From Molossus alvarezi (lineage: Eukaryota; Chordata; Mammalia; Chiroptera; Molossidae), in NCBI GenBank assembly GCA_037176705.1, contig CM073885.1, positions 169,250,290 through 169,314,289 on the forward strand: a stretch of 64,000 bases of DNA. Reading direction: 5' to 3'. Of the stretch, positions 22,985-35,999 are shown in pieces. The position numbers and the translations under genes were made by a program. The notes beneath the pieces were generated by a model, which was not told where the DNA came from, ran no database searches, and worked only from the letters and a program-made list of their open reading frames with translations. The number at the start of each line of letters is the position of its first letter. The first letter of the stretch is position 1.

Positions 22985-24003
22985 TGTAATGACTAGTGAT
23001 ACAGAGTACATTCTTTTTGCTTATTGATCATTCATGTGTTTTCTTGTATGAAGAGTTTGTTCAAACCTTTAGTCCTTTTCCTTCTTTCTCTCCATTTTTC
23101 TTTCTTCATTCTTTGTCCATATATATATTTTTGAGTTGGAGAGCTCCTTATATGTCCTAGATATACCAGTCCTTTGTTAGATAAATATTTTGTAAATACT
23201 TTCTTCAAGTCTATGGTTTCCTATTTACTTTCTTAATTGTGCCTTTTAATGAGCAGAAATATTTAAGTCTAATTTATCAGTTTTTTCTTTTGTAGTTATT
23301 GCTTACTGTGAGCTAAGACACTTTTGGCTAACCCTGAAGTCATGAAGGTAATTTTCTTCGTTTCCTCTAAAACTTTTTGATTTTGCTAATTTATATTTAG
23401 GTCTGTGATGCCTCTCAAATTAAGTTTTGTAGGTTTTATTTTTGTGTGTGTGGATGTCCAGTTGTTTCTGCACTGTTTGTTGAAAAGAGTCTCCTTTCCT
23501 TATTGGATTGCTTAGGTACAACATCACATGGATGCATAAGTGAGCTCTATTTTAGGAATCTTTATTCTGTTTCATTGATCTGTTTGTCTATCCATATATT
23601 ATCTATCAAATGATTTTGATTATTTTTAACTGTATAGGAAGTCTTGAAGTCAGATTTGCAAGTCCTTCAACTCTTTTCATCTTTTTTTTGCATATTCTAC
23701 GTCCTTAGCACTTCCATATAAATTTTAATACTAGTTTTTCCATTTCTAGAAAGGCTGATGTGATTATGATTGCAATGGCTTTGAATCTATAGATCTTTTT
23801 GTTAACAATATTGAATCTTGCTCTTTATTGGCATGGTATAGCTCTCCGTTTATTTAGGTCATCTTTGTTTTTTTCTGAGCAGTATTTTGTGGTTTTCAAC
23901 TTTTGGTTTTATGTCTTGTTTTTAAAATTACTTTTATCTTTCAGTATTTTATGTGATTGTGTAAGTGGTATTTTAAAGAACTCAGGCTTTTTTGTTTTTG
24001 GTT
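22985..24003 (-). mobile_element. Old L1 ORF2 fragment
   Basis: Words such as gagctccttatatgtcctag, tatggtttcc, aatttatcag. It resumes at 24248-24533 and 25732-25785 after the SINE and FTH1 insertions. Confidence 0.8.
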
Positions 24004-24064
24004 AATCCTCACCTGAGGATATTTTTTCCACTGATTTTTAGAGAGTGGAAGGGATAAAGAGAGG

Positions 24065-24105
<41 letters not shown>

Positions 24106-24247
24106 GAGAGAGGTGAGAGAGGTGAGAAGAGACTACCACATCAATTGCTTGCTTCCTGAACGGGCTCCAACTGGAGCCAGGAATTGAACTCGAAACCCTT
24201 TGCTGCATGAGCCAATACTCTAACCATTAAGCGACACTGACCAGGGC
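24004..24247 (-). mobile_element. VES SINE with GA microsatellite
   Basis: GA run about 24070-24104 followed by three gaggtgaga units; head ends actgaccagggc. Confidence 0.87.
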
Positions 24248-24533
24248 AAGAGTTCAGTTTTTAATTATTTGTTTTAGTATATAGAAGTAGAATTGGCCTA
24301 TGTATATTGACCGGTGTCATACAACCATGCTTAACTCACATTAATTGTATGAGATTTTCGGTGGTAACTTAGATTTTTTTAAATGATAAAGTCATAAAAT
24401 TTTACCTCTTTCCAATTTGTATTAAAACTTTTTTTTTTTTTTCATTTATTGCTTATACTTTAATCTTGTTTCCATTCATTGGGGAAAGCATTTAGTTTTG
24501 TACCATTTATTATTATGTCATCTGTAGGCTTTT
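24248..24533 (-). mobile_element. Old L1 ORF2 fragment, continuation
   Basis: Host of the catctgtaggcttttt target used by both the VES SINE and the FTH1 retrocopy. Confidence 0.7.
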
Positions 24534-24785
24534 AAAAAATTTTTTGTTTTATCCTCACCGAGGACATTTTTGCATTTATCTTCAGATATAGCGGGAGGGA
24601 GAGAGGGAGGAAGAGAGAGAGAAACATCGACGAGAGAGAAACACATCTCGTGTTTGCCACCCACATGACCCCAACCTGGGCCAGGGACAGACTGCAACCG
24701 AGGTACATGCCCTTAGCAGGAGCCCAACCCAGGACTCTCTGGTCCATGGGCCGACACTGTAACCACTGAGCCAAACCGGCCAGGG
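24534..24785 (-). mobile_element. VES SINE beside the FTH1 pseudogene
   Basis: Near consensus. catctgtaggctttt lies on each side (24519-24533, 24786-24800), and the right copy is also the left flank of the FTH1 retrocopy. Confidence 0.92.
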
Positions 24786-24801
24786 CATCTGTAGGCTTTT
24801 T

Positions 24802-25715
<914 letters not shown>

Positions 25716-25789
25716 CATCTGTAGGCTTTTTATTGATGATTGTTACCAGGTAGTTTTTAAATACTGATTTTATTATTATTTAACTATGG

Positions 25790-26935
25790 CAGGCAAGGCT
25801 AATAGATCAGGCAAGGACTGCCATTGAAAAGACCGTTTGTTATATTCGTATATTCGTAGATCCCCAGAGAAGGAGTTACACCAAGGAGGCCTTACGGGTT
25901 AGTTAAGAGGCAGAAAGAGAAAAAGGGAAAAAGTAAAGGCAGGAGCCTTTATTTTGGTTTCTGTAGGAAGGAATAGTCAAAGAATGGTAATCAGGTTTAG
26001 GATTGTTTAGTTCGAATAATTTCAAGGACTCTGGGGGCATAGGGACTTTGCCTAAGTTGTCTGGTACCTAGCCCTGGGGTGATTAGGGCAGGAGAATGTA
26101 GTGGCCGGAGTATAAAATAAAGATGGTTGGGGGTATGGGTCTGGATTTGTTGCTTTGCATATACAGTGATACTCGGTTCTCGAACGCCTCGGTTTTCGAC
26201 CAAATCGGTATTCGACCAGGAGATTCGAGAAACTTTTGTCTCGGAATCCGAACAAATATTTGGAACTCGAACTTCCGAGATGAGCCGAGTTGAGCCGAAT
26301 GGCGTTCATTCGGCCCAGCGCGCCTTGCTTGCGTCATCAGTGTGAGTGCAGAGAGAGAGTCACGCTTTGTGGAGAGAGTCACGCTTTACACTGAATTTAA
26401 CCCTTAGACATGGGTCCAAAGAAAGCCAGAAGTGGTAATGCAGACAAAGGTAAGCGGAAAGCTGTGAGAACAGTTACCCTCTGTTTTTATTGAAGAGGAC
26501 TCCCCTTCAAGACAATAAAGGTTGGTACAGGTACAGTAAATGAAACACAATTTACTGTACTTTACAGTACATTTTATTTTATTTTTTTTAATACATACTG
26601 TACACTTTTATTTCTTGTTGAGACTTATGTTTTTCTACATATTATATACAAATTAGGCCAGTAAATAGGCATTTTCTGGGGCTTGGAACGAATTAATCCA
26701 GTTTCCATTATTTCCTATTGGTTTCATTGCTTCGGTTCTCGAACAATTTGGTTCTCGACCGTCCTCCTGGAACGAATTATGTTCGAGAACCGAGGTATCA
26801 CTGTATATGAAAGCTAGCTGCAGAGTTGTTTGCTATCTCCAGGAATTAGCCAGTCTTGAGAGGGAGGGGCAGTCCCTCTAGCATCAGCAGGCCTAAAGTA
26901 TCAAAAATCAGAATGAAAAGATAAGATTAATATAC
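25790..26935 (-). mobile_element. Probable solo LTR of an old endogenous retrovirus, split by the Tigger element
   Basis: On the minus strand the sequence has the look of an LTR: a U3-like part (26806-26935), a TATA-like tttattttatac near 26120, AATAAAGGCTCC near 25950 as a polyadenylation signal, then a U5-like end at about 25790 finishing ...gcctgccA. No viral gene is present nearby. Boundaries and class are uncertain; no target duplication was found. Confidence 0.5.
26164..26803. mobile_element. Tigger-type (Tc1/mariner, pogo-like) DNA transposon, internally deleted
   Basis: Terminal inverted repeats of about 23 bp (cagtgatac-ctcggttctcgaac, one base missing on the left) flanked by TA on both sides (26162-26163, 26804-26805). 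Inside, on the plus strand from 26410, is a short frame beginning MGPKKARSGNADKGKRKAV, the characteristic N-terminus of Tigger/JRK-like transposases, ending after about 26 codons. The DDE domain is gone, so it is a 640-bp non-autonomous derivative. It splits a probable LTR. Confidence 0.88.
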
Positions 26936-28180
26936 AGGTTGGGTATGATCTATTCCTAGTTTTCTGGCAGTTTAAAGCTGAATGAATATTTTTTGTCAAA
27001 TACCTTTCCTGCATCTGTTGAGATGATTGTATATCTAAAAAATTAATATGGTGAATTTCGTTGTTTTATTTTCAAATGTTCTGACAACCCAGTATTTCTG
27101 AGATAAATATCACTTGTTCACAGAGTATTATCCTTTGTATATATTGCTGGATTTAAAATGCTAATAGTTTATTAAATATATTTGCATCTATGTACTTAAG
27201 GAATGTCAGTCTGCAATTTTTTTCGGTAGTTTCCTTTCAGGTTTTAGTATTATTGGTACATTCATTAGTATTATTCATACTGAACTTGAAAATGATTTCA
27301 AGTTCTCTATTTTCTGAAAGTATTTGTGTAAATAGAGTTCTATTTTGGGGAAGGATTTTGATAATGATTTCAGCATAAAGGGCTCTTTAAATTTTTGTTT
27401 GATCTTGTCAATTTTGGTTAAGTTGTATTTTTCAGGGGAATTTTCCATTTCATCCAAGTTGTTTAATTGATTAGTGTAAAGTTATTAATAATCCTTTGCC
27501 CTTTTACTATCTGTGGTTTCTATAGAGATAATTCCTTCTTTATTCTTGAAATTGGTTATTTGTGTGTGTGTTTTAAAATCAGTTTAGCTAGAGGTTTATC
27601 AACTTCGTTGGTTTTTCCAAAGGACTAGTTTTGACTTTAAATTTACTCTACTGTTTCTTTTTTATTTCATTTTTTTCTACTCTTTACTGTTTCCTTTCTT
27701 CTACTTAACTTGCAGTTTACTTTGCACTCTTATAGGTTCTTTGGGTGGAATCTTAGGTCATTCATTTTATACCTTTTTTTCCTCCTCTAATGTGGTCAGA
27801 GAATATATGCTGTATGATTTCAGCTCTTTTAAATTCATTGTGTATTGTTTGTGAATGTCCTATATATGGTCTTTCATGGTGAATGTACCACGTTCACCTG
27901 AAAAGAATAGTGATTTATGGTATTGCTTGGATTGGCATGTGTTTATTGATTTTTTAAAAAAATCTAGTTTTGGTAATTATCAAGACAGAAATGTTAAAAC
28001 ACTCTTATGTTTGTGGAATTGTATATTTATCCCTTTACTTGTGACAATTTTGCCTCATAATTTTGAATCATTGTTACGAGGTACACGTTTATCTCTTCAT
28101 CATTTGATGCTTTAGTCTCAACATTTAATGTAATTACATATTTGGGTTTAGGTCTACCATTTTAGTAAGTTTTTAAAAAA
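26936..28180 (-). mobile_element. Old L1 ORF2 fragment
   Basis: Antisense reverse-transcriptase region words: tttgtcaaatacctttcctgc, tatcaacttcgttggttttt, gtggtcagagaatatatgct. Frameless. Confidence 0.8.
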
Positions 28181-28602
28181 TATATATTTGAAAATTAGTT
28201 TTTAAAAAACAGTTTTAATATAAAATGCACATATATAGTGTGCAATTCAGTGATCTTTAGTTTAGTCATAAAACTGTGCAACCATTACCATAATCAATTT
28301 AAGAACCTTTTGCATCACCTCAGAAAAAGCTCTGTGTCCATCCATCAGCCATTTTAAGTGTACAATTCAGTGGTTTTTAGTATATTCACAGAATTGTGCA
28401 ACCATTACTATAATCAAATTTAGAACATTTTCATCACCTCAGAAAAAGTTCTGTGCTCATTAGTATGCACTATCCATTATCAGGCTCTCCAGTCCCTGAA
28501 AACCACTAATCTACTTTCTGTCTCTGTTCATATAAATGGAATCATATAATATGTGGTATTTTGTGAGTGTTTTTTTTTTTTTCTCTTTAGCATAATGTTT
28601 TT
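28181..28602 (-). mobile_element. L1 3' UTR with a tandem duplication
   Basis: A ~119-bp unit (from gtgyaattcagtgrtctttag) occurs twice, at about 28239 and 28358, and ends with atcacctcagaaaaag in both. Confidence 0.75.
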
Positions 28603-28848
28603 TTCTTAATCCTCACCTGAGGATATTTTTATATTAATCTTCAGATTGAGCTGGAGGGAGAGAGGGAGGAAGAGAGAAAGAGAGAAACATTGATATGAGA
28701 GAGACATATCGATTGATTGCCACCTGCACAACCCCAACCAGGGCTGGGGATGAACCGCAACCCAGGTATGTGCCCTTGGCCAGAATCAAACCCAGGACTC
28801 TTTGGTTCGCAGGCGATGCTCTTACCACTGAGCCATACTGGCCAGGGC
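28603..28848 (-). mobile_element. VES SINE
   Basis: Perfect duplication tagcataatgttttt (28588-28602, 28849-28863), splitting the well-known L1 word ttcagcataatg. Confidence 0.92.
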
Positions 28849-29206
28849 TAGCATAATGTTTTTAAGGTTCACTCATGTTGTAGCATATATTAGAACTTTA
28901 TTTCTTTTTATTGCCAAATAACATTTCATTGTATGGATATACCACATTTTATATACTCATTCACTAATTTATGGACATTTAGGTTGTATCTACATTTTGG
29001 CTATTAAGAATAATGCTGTTATGAACATATGTGTACAAACTTCCACGTAGACGTCTGTTTTTATGTCTTTTGGGTTTGGGGTTTTTGACCCATGTGATAA
29101 CTCTGTATTTAACCATTTGAGGAACTTGCAACACAGCTATACCACTGCACATTCCATCAGCAACATATGAGGGTTCTAATTTCTCCATATCCTTGCCAAC
29201 AGGATT
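28849..29206 (-). mobile_element. L1 ORF2 C-terminal fragment
   Basis: ttgccaaataacatttcattg and tggacatttaggttg; continues the 28.2 kb L1. Confidence 0.85.
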
Positions 29207-29468
29207 GATATATATAATATATTTTATCCTCACCCGAGGACATTTTTGCATTTATTTCAGACAGAGTGGGAGGGAGAGAAGGGCAGAAGAGAGAGAGAGA
29301 GAAACATCGATGTGAGAGACACATCGATTGGCTGCCACCCACATGACCCCATATGACAACCAGGGCTGGGGACAAACTGCAACCGAGGTATGTGTCCTTA
29401 GCGGGAACCGAACACGGGACTCTCTGGTCCATGGGCCAACACTAACCGCTGAGCCAAACTGGCCAGGG
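29207..29468 (-). mobile_element. VES SINE
   Basis: Duplication tgccaacaggat on both sides (29194 on; 29469 on) inside an L1 ORF2 fragment. Confidence 0.92.
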
Positions 29469-30050
29469 TGCCAACAGGATATTTTTATGTATTGTTTCTC
29501 TTTTTGAGTTTAGCCATTCTAATGCTATCATTATGGGGTTGATTTATATTTTCTTAATGACTAATGATGTTAGTTAGACATCTTTTCATGGGTTGGTTTT
29601 GGTCATTTATATGTAGAGAAATGTCTTCAGATCCTTGGCACAATTTTTAATTGGGTTATATATCTTTATTATTGAATTGTAGGGCTGTACACTGGATATA
29701 AGTTCCTTATCAAATATGTGACTTGTAAATATTTCTTTTTAGTCTGTGGATTTTCTTACTTTATGGTATCATTAGCAGCAGAAAGTTTTTGGGTTTGGTT
29801 AAGTTGTAATTTATTATTTCTTTTGTTGCCTCTGCTTTTAGTGTATCTAAGAAAACAATTGCTCAACCCTAGGTCATGAAGATTTACTCCTGTTTCATTT
29901 TAACAACTTTATAGTGTTAGCTCTTTTAAATATATGGTCCATTTTGAGTTACTTTTATATAATTATATGAATAAAGGGTCCAACTGATAGACAAGAATTT
30001 CTAACATATAACTTTAGTAAACTTGTTTCTCTTTGTATTAGTTTCTTAGC
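29469..30050 (-). mobile_element. L1 ORF2 fragment, continuation
   Basis: gatttatattttcttaatgac, ctaatgatgttag, then aagttccttatcaaatatgtg and tggattttcttac. Confidence 0.8.
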
Positions 30051-30437
30051 ATTCCTCTAGCAATTTCAATATATTTCCTTATCATTTTACAGTCCATATA
30101 CCGCTTCTTATAAAGTGTAGAAAAACTGGAGCTTTAAGAGATTCTTTTACATTACCTTTTCTGCTATTAGTTATATTATTGTCATATGTATTAAATCTAC
30201 ATATGTTATACACCCTAGAAGGTGATATTATAATTTTTACTTTCAATAATATGTATTTTAAAGAACAAGAACTAAATATCTTTTATAGTTACCCAGATAT
30301 GTATCGTTTGGGATCTCTTCTTGGCTTCATGAAGATTTGCATTTTTATCTAGTACCATTTTCCTTCATTTTGAAGACTTATTTTAGTCTTTATTTGTGTC
30401 CACTGATGATGAATTCTCTTTCTTCTCTCTCTCTTTT
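30051..30437. other. Intronic sequence, no gene seen
   Basis: AT-rich; no repeat family recognised. Confidence 0.45.
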
Positions 30438-30671
30438 TTTAATCCTCACCCAGGGACATTTTTGCATTCATCTTCAGATAGAGCGAGAGGGAGAGAGAGA
30501 GGAAGAGAGAGAGAGAGAAACATCCATGTGAGAGGGACACATCGACTAGCTGCCACCCACACGACCCCAACCCGGGCTGGGGCCAAACTGCAACCGAGGT
30601 ATGTGCCCTTAGCCAGAACCGAACCTGGGTCTCTCTGGACTGCGGGCTGACGCTCTAACTGCTGAGCCAAA
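30438..30671 (-). mobile_element. VES SINE, head end lost
   Basis: Consensus-like but ends ctgagccaaa, without the last 12 bases of the head. First of a triplet. Confidence 0.88.
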
Positions 30672-30704
30672 TTATCTGAAAATATCTATTTTACTTTTTC
30701 TTTT

Positions 30705-30926
30705 TTTTAGTCCTCACCCGAGGATATTTTTACATTTATCTTCAGACAGAGTGGGAGGGAGAAAGAGAGATGTGAGAGAGAGAGACATCGATTGGTTGCC
30801 ACCCGCCCGACCCCAACCAGGGCTGGGGGCAAACCACAACTGAGGTACGTGCCCTTGACTGGAATCAAACCCGGGACTCTGGTCTACGGGCTGACACTCT
30901 AACTGCTTGCCCAAACTGGCCAGGGC
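30705..30926 (-). mobile_element. VES SINE
   Basis: Full-length; second of a same-strand triplet. Confidence 0.88.
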
Positions 30927-30929
30927 TAT

Positions 30930-31130
30930 TTTTAGTGTAAGGAGGATGGGGGGTGAGAGAAAAATAAACATCGATGTGAGAGAGACACATCAATTGGTTG
31001 CTTCCTGCACGTGCTCCAACCTGGATTGGGGAATCTAACCTGCAAATCAAGTACGTGCCCTTGACTTGGGAACCCTTGACCCTTTGCTGCATGGGCCTAC
31101 ACTCTGACCATTGATCCACACTGCCAAGGC
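30930..31130 (-). mobile_element. VES SINE, tail end lost
   Basis: Third of the triplet; starts within the CT-rich part. The word ctattttac flanks the 2nd-3rd units (about 30684, 31129). Confidence 0.85.
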
Positions 31131-32537
31131 TATTTTACCTTCACTTTTGAAGGAAGTAATAGTTAAATATAGAATTCTGGGTTGACAGTTCTTTTTCTTC
31201 AAATATTTTAAAGATGTTTTATTCTGTTTTTGCTTCCATAGTTTATGATGACAAGTCAGCCTTTTACTTAGTCACTGTTCCCCTGTGTTTGATGTGTCAT
31301 TTTCTCTTGGCTGATTTTAAGACTTTTCCCCTTGTTTGCTTTTCAGCAAGCAGTTTGGCTGCTTGGGGTCCACTGAGCTTCTTGAATCCATAAATATGTC
31401 TTTCTTCAAATTGAGGAAGTGTTTTTTGTTTTTTTTAAAATCCTTATCTGAGGATATGTTTCCAGTTATCTTCAGACAGAGTGTGAGGGAGGGAGGGAAG
31501 GAGAGAGTGAGACAGAGAAAGAGAGAAACAGAAACAGGGACATGAGAGACACATTGATTGGTTGCCTCCCACAGGACCCCAGCCAGGACCTGGGGTCAAA
31601 CCGCAACTGAGGTATGTATGTGTCCTTGACCAGAATTGAACCTGAGACTCTTTGGTCCTCAGGCCGATACTCTGCTGACTGAGCCAAACTGGCCAGGGCC
31701 AAATGGAGGAAGTTTTCACCCATTATGTGTTCAGAATTTTCTTTCCCATACTGTATTCTCATATTCATTTATCCACACACATACACACACATCCCGTCTT
31801 CATTTATACCTTAGACTTCTTGATACTGCTCAGTATGTTTCTAGAAGCCCTTTTTATTTTTTTTCACTATTTTCTCTCTTTCAGATTAGATTCTGTATGT
31901 TAATGTAGCTTCAAGCTCACTGACTCTTGTCATGCCATCTTGATTCCATTGTTCAGCCTGTCCAGTGAATATTTTACTTTGCATGTTGTGTCTTTAAATT
32001 TTAAAAATTTTTATTTTATTCTTTTTGCTGTTGAAATTACCTATTTTACTTAATATAGGTACATTTTCATTTACCTCACAGAACTTAATTATAATAACTC
32101 TCTTTTAAAGCCTTATTCCAATGTCTACGTCATCTTAATGTTGACCTTCACTAATTGTGTTTTATCTTAAGCATGATTAACATTTTCCTATTTCTTCATA
32201 GATCAGGAAGGTAACTTGGATTGTTTCCTAGCCTTTGTGAGTGTTATATGTGGAAAGTCTGGATTTTATTATATTCCTTTGAAGAAATTGTTATTGCTTT
32301 TATAAGCAGTTGATACATAATAGCATTTTGAGCAGTTGCTTAAATATCATTTTATTTCTCTTTTTTCTTAACTAGACTCTAGATTGCTCTGTTTAAGGTC
32401 AGTGAGAGATTTAGGCATATTCTATACATAAATGTGGGCGCTTCCCCGTTTCTCTCATCTTCTTTATTCAGATCTCACTTTCCTGGTTGCTCTGAACTTT
32501 TATTTTCTGGTTCTTTAGGTATTAAAACTACAAGAGT
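31131..32537 (-). mobile_element. Possible ancient L1/HAL1-related sequence
   Basis: 31140-31900 carries tattctgtttttgcttccatag, tgatgacaagtcagcc and gtcactgttccc patterns of ancient L1-type elements; 32000-32530 unassigned. Confidence 0.45.
31436..31699 (-). mobile_element. VES SINE
   Basis: Flanks aaattgaggaagt and aaatggaggaagt form a 13-bp duplication with one mismatch. Confidence 0.9.
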
Positions 32538-32782
32538 GCCCTGGCTGGTTGTTCAGTGGTTAGAGCGTTGGCCCGCCGACCAGAGAGTCTTGGGTTTGGT
32601 TCCCGATAAGGGCACATACCTTGGTTGCAGTTTGTTCCCGGCCCTGTTTTGGGGTCATGTGGGTGGCAACCACTCGATATTGTCTCTCTCACGTTGATGT
32701 TTCTCTCTCTCTCTCTCTCTCCCTCCTGCTCTATCTGAAGATAAATGCAAAAATGTCCTCAGGTGAGGATAAAAAGAAAAAA
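32538..32782 (+). mobile_element. VES SINE
   Basis: Head gccctggctggttgttcag, tail tcctcaggtgaggat. Duplication attaaaactacaagag versus tttaaaactacaggag. Confidence 0.92.
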
Positions 32783-33319
32783 TTTTAAAACTACAGGAGC
32801 CACTATGAACTGACTAGCTCGTCTTCAGGCTAAAAGTCTTCCAGGTTTTGACTTCTGCTGGGAAACCAGAATCTGGTTGTTACTATTTCTGTAAGGGTTT
32901 GTCTTGTATAAGTTTACTTTTGAAATAGAGGATCATTTTATCATGGATTTTAAAATACTTGGTGTGTTTCAGTTCATTGCATTTATTTTCATTGGCCTTA
33001 AGTAATTTCATCTTTGGCCACCAGGAGCCTCTTTAGGTTGGCCCATAAGTCCTTTTGACATGACTAGAGTAGACTTTTGTAATTTTCTTGCTATGTGATA
33101 GAACAAGGTATTCTGGGCTTATTTGATCTAGACCAAGAATCATTACTTCTAGGAATCCTGGATTATAGCCTGGGCACAGGGAAACTCATTTCTAGTATGG
33201 TTTGGTAGTCGTGAGTTTTTCTAAAACACAAGAAAAGATAGGTTAATTTAGATTTATTTTTTATCTTTTACTTATAGAAATGATGTTGGTAGATGTTTTA
33301 TCCTACAGATACGTCTTTT
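32783..33319. other. Intronic sequence, no gene seen
   Basis: Apparently single-copy. No conserved coding segment noticed. Confidence 0.45.
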
Positions 33320-33513
33320 AAAAAATGCGTTTTTTATTATTGATTTTAGAGAAAGAGGAAGGGAGAGGGAGAAAAACATCCATAGGCTGCCTCCTTCATG
33401 CCCCCAATTGGGGATTGAGTCATTAACCTGGGCATGTGCCCTGACTGGGAATTGAACTGGTGACCTCTCAGTGCATGGGACGACACTCAACCAACTGAGC
33501 CCATCGGCTAGGG
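33320..33513 (-). mobile_element. VES-related SINE (short subfamily)
   Basis: Flanks cctacagatacgtctttt and cctacagatacttttttt; head ends atcggctagggc. Confidence 0.88.
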
Positions 33514-34824
33514 CCTACAGATACTTTTTTAATGCCACAGTTATATCTTTTTTATGAGAGTGATTAAGCTTAAAAATTGAATTTATCCTTTTTATTAACC
33601 TATAACACTATTTTCAATTATTATCTTACTGCATTTTATAATATAATGATGATCACAGTCTGAGTAAATAAGTATAGCTAAACGGATAGTTACATGACCC
33701 CAGTCTCCTGAAGGTCAGTGTTTTGGGTGAGCTTGACTTAGTGAAGTACAGTGATTTTTATCTTTTGGCAAAGGAATCTAATATAAAGTAGGAAAAATAT
33801 TTGGAAATTGTTGCCTTACGTTATAAAGATGGAAAATAGTTGTATGCTTTCTTACTATACTACATAGAAAGAAGGAACTTCCTTATGTAATTTTTCCTTG
33901 TTTGGACCATTCCATTTAAAGCGTATTTTTTCTAGGTAAAATGTGGTGAAATCTTTAATACATGCTTTTTTGTGTGTATGTTTGGGGGTGTCTCCTTATG
34001 TTTCCCCTTTCATAGGATTTACTTGTGCCTTTTAAGCACTATATCTCACTAAAATAAGATTAGGTCTGTGTAATTCTAATAGTAACACGTGTAGCTGCAA
34101 CCTGCGCTGTGAAACTTCAGTTTGAATTGGTTTACTGTAGGATCTGAAGTCTCTTGTCCAGGGTCCCTCATACCAGATCCTTTCTTCCTGAGCTTAGGTT
34201 ATAGTGTTCTAACTATAACTTAACCTTCTTTTTTCCTGTAATCATTTTTTCTCTCAAATATCCTATTTTTACTTTTAGTGGAAAGACAGTCATTCTGTTT
34301 CACTTAGCATATAATAATGAATCTCTATAAAAATCGAAATGATAAAACAAATGAAGTATTTTGAAATTAGAAACAAGTTTCTAATTAAGATTAGAAACAA
34401 GTTTCTAATCTTAATTTCTTAAGATTCCCATCACAATCCTGTTAATATATTTTGTGTATTTTCTTCTATACATGTGTCTAACTCAGAGAAAGTCTTTGTG
34501 AATATAGCATTCGTTCCCTGTTACACACTTACACCTTTTACGAAATTTTTATAAATAGCCATATAAAATATTTTCATACACATTATATTCATGTCTTGAA
34601 ATTATACTCTATAAATGATATGAAAACGACACGGTACTTAATAAATGCTATTTCCATCATATTTCCTTTGGCTCTCTGTGAAGTAATGGAATCAGTAATT
34701 TTCTTGAATCATATTGCTAAATTGTTCTACAAAAGAATTCGATTATGGTGCCATCAACAGTATGTGAAAGTAAATGTCCACTGCACTCTGAACAGTAGGG
34801 ATTATCTTTTCAGCAAAACTTTTA
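33514..34824. other. Intronic sequence, mostly single-copy
   Basis: Least repeat-like kilobase of the left half. Holds two adjacent perfect hairpins (34365-34414). An open frame at 34596-34973 runs into the RPL7A pseudogene and shows no domain. Confidence 0.5.
34365..34414. repeat. Two adjacent perfect hairpins
   Basis: Hairpin 1: aattagaaac-aa-gtttctaatt (34365-34386). Hairpin 2: ttaagattagaaac-aa-gtttctaatcttaa (34385-34414). They share the core ttagaaacaagtttctaa. Confidence 0.93.
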
Positions 34825-35612
34825 TAACTCAATGGGCAAAAATGCTTTTGTCTTTTTCAGCTTGGCAATGCGAGCCACTGACTTTGGACCCAGGGTGTTG
34901 CCTCCCCAGTGACGGTGGATCTCATATCTGTCATTTGTACTTGGTCCAGAAAGCTTTCACCAGCTTAGCCTGAGCTCCTTTGTCTTCTGAGTTAACCTGT
35001 GTGAAGGCAGCAGTGGTGCAGGTCTTCCTGTGGACTACACGCTCCAGCCTGGCCTTCCCCTTAATAATGCAATAGGGAACCCCCCATCTTACGGCACAAT
35101 GCAGGCAGGAAGATGACCAGCCTGATAGGATTCCCCATATCATGTGCAGTCACTACCAGCTGGGCCTTCTTGTTCTCCACCAGAGTGGTGACAGTGTTAA
35201 TTCTGCTTGAAGGACAGGTGGCTTCTTGGTGGGGACATTCCCTTTGCTGGCAGCTTTTTTCTCAGCCCAGGCCAGTATTTCTACTTCTTCTCTTCCTTTG
35301 TCTCTGGTCTGTACTTGTGTGCCAGCTTAAGTAGTTTAGTAGTGTTTGACAGTCTAAGACCTGAGTAAACTGGTTAATGGTAGGAGACACTTTCAGACAT
35401 GTACAGAGAATAGCCCTTTGCTGCAGCAGCCAAATGTAGTGGGGCTGTTTGACAAAGTGGGTGAGGTTCCTTTTGGGCTGGATGTCCTGTCCAATGCCAG
35501 AATTCTTGGGCATTTTCTCAAATAGGATTTACCACCTTGGCCTCCTGCTTCTTCACAATAGCAGGATCCGACACCACTTTCTTCCCCTTAGCCTCTTTTC
35601 CTTTTGGCATCT
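34825..35612 (-). pseudogene. RPL7AP: RPL7A (eL8) processed pseudogene
   Basis: Minus-strand intronless copy of ribosomal protein L7a. The ATG is at 35610 (MPKGKEAKGKK...); segments with clear identity include the [19 protein letters not shown] stretch near 35500, the PPVLQ...NTVTTLV stretch near 35190, and the [19 protein letters not shown] stretch near 35050. The C-terminal HWGGNTLGP...VARIAKL region is readable down to about 34860. It is broken by several frameshifts and stops (for example CTATTTGAG read as a stop soon after VVNP), so no long frame remains. The 3' end is blurred; I place it near 34825 where similarity to the terminal codons fades. Ribosomal-protein retrocopies are common in mammals; nothing suggests activity. 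Confidence 0.92.
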
Positions 35613-35999
35613 TGGGTGATGGGAGGCGAGAGAGATAAAGAAAAACTTTGAATTGTCTATTCTATTGTTTTTATTTAATAGAAGTTTTTTTTAAGATTTG
35701 ACTAATTATATTTTGTTTTATATCTTGTATTGAAATTGTATTTGTGATCAGTAAGTTTTAAGGGTCTGATTTGAATTTTTTCTTCCCCAATTGCTAAACA
35801 ATTGTTCTTACACCTAATCATCCCAAAGAGTAATCTGTCACTGGCTGTAGACTTTATATTAGACTTAGTTATACTTCTACAAGCAACCTTTTCTTTCTCA
35901 CAAGGTCAATCATACAACTAATAGTGAAGGAGGTGTAACTTAGAATCAAATTATTGCCTGCCTTTAGCTAGTGTGCTTGCGTTTTTGCTCCTTTCATTA
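35613..35999. other. Intronic sequence, no gene seen
   Basis: AT-rich, single-copy-like. Confidence 0.45.

Noticed and set aside
22693..22989. 98-codon plus-strand frame with a proline-rich then hydrophobic layout
   Set aside because: No domain, no flanking splice pattern, and it runs into an L1 ORF2 fragment.
25790..26935. An endogenous retrovirus with coding genes
   Set aside because: Only LTR-like sequence is present; no gag, pol or env similarity was seen on either side.
34596..34973. 125-codon plus-strand frame as a new small protein
   Set aside because: Its last third is antisense to the RPL7A pseudogene and no start or splice context supports it.
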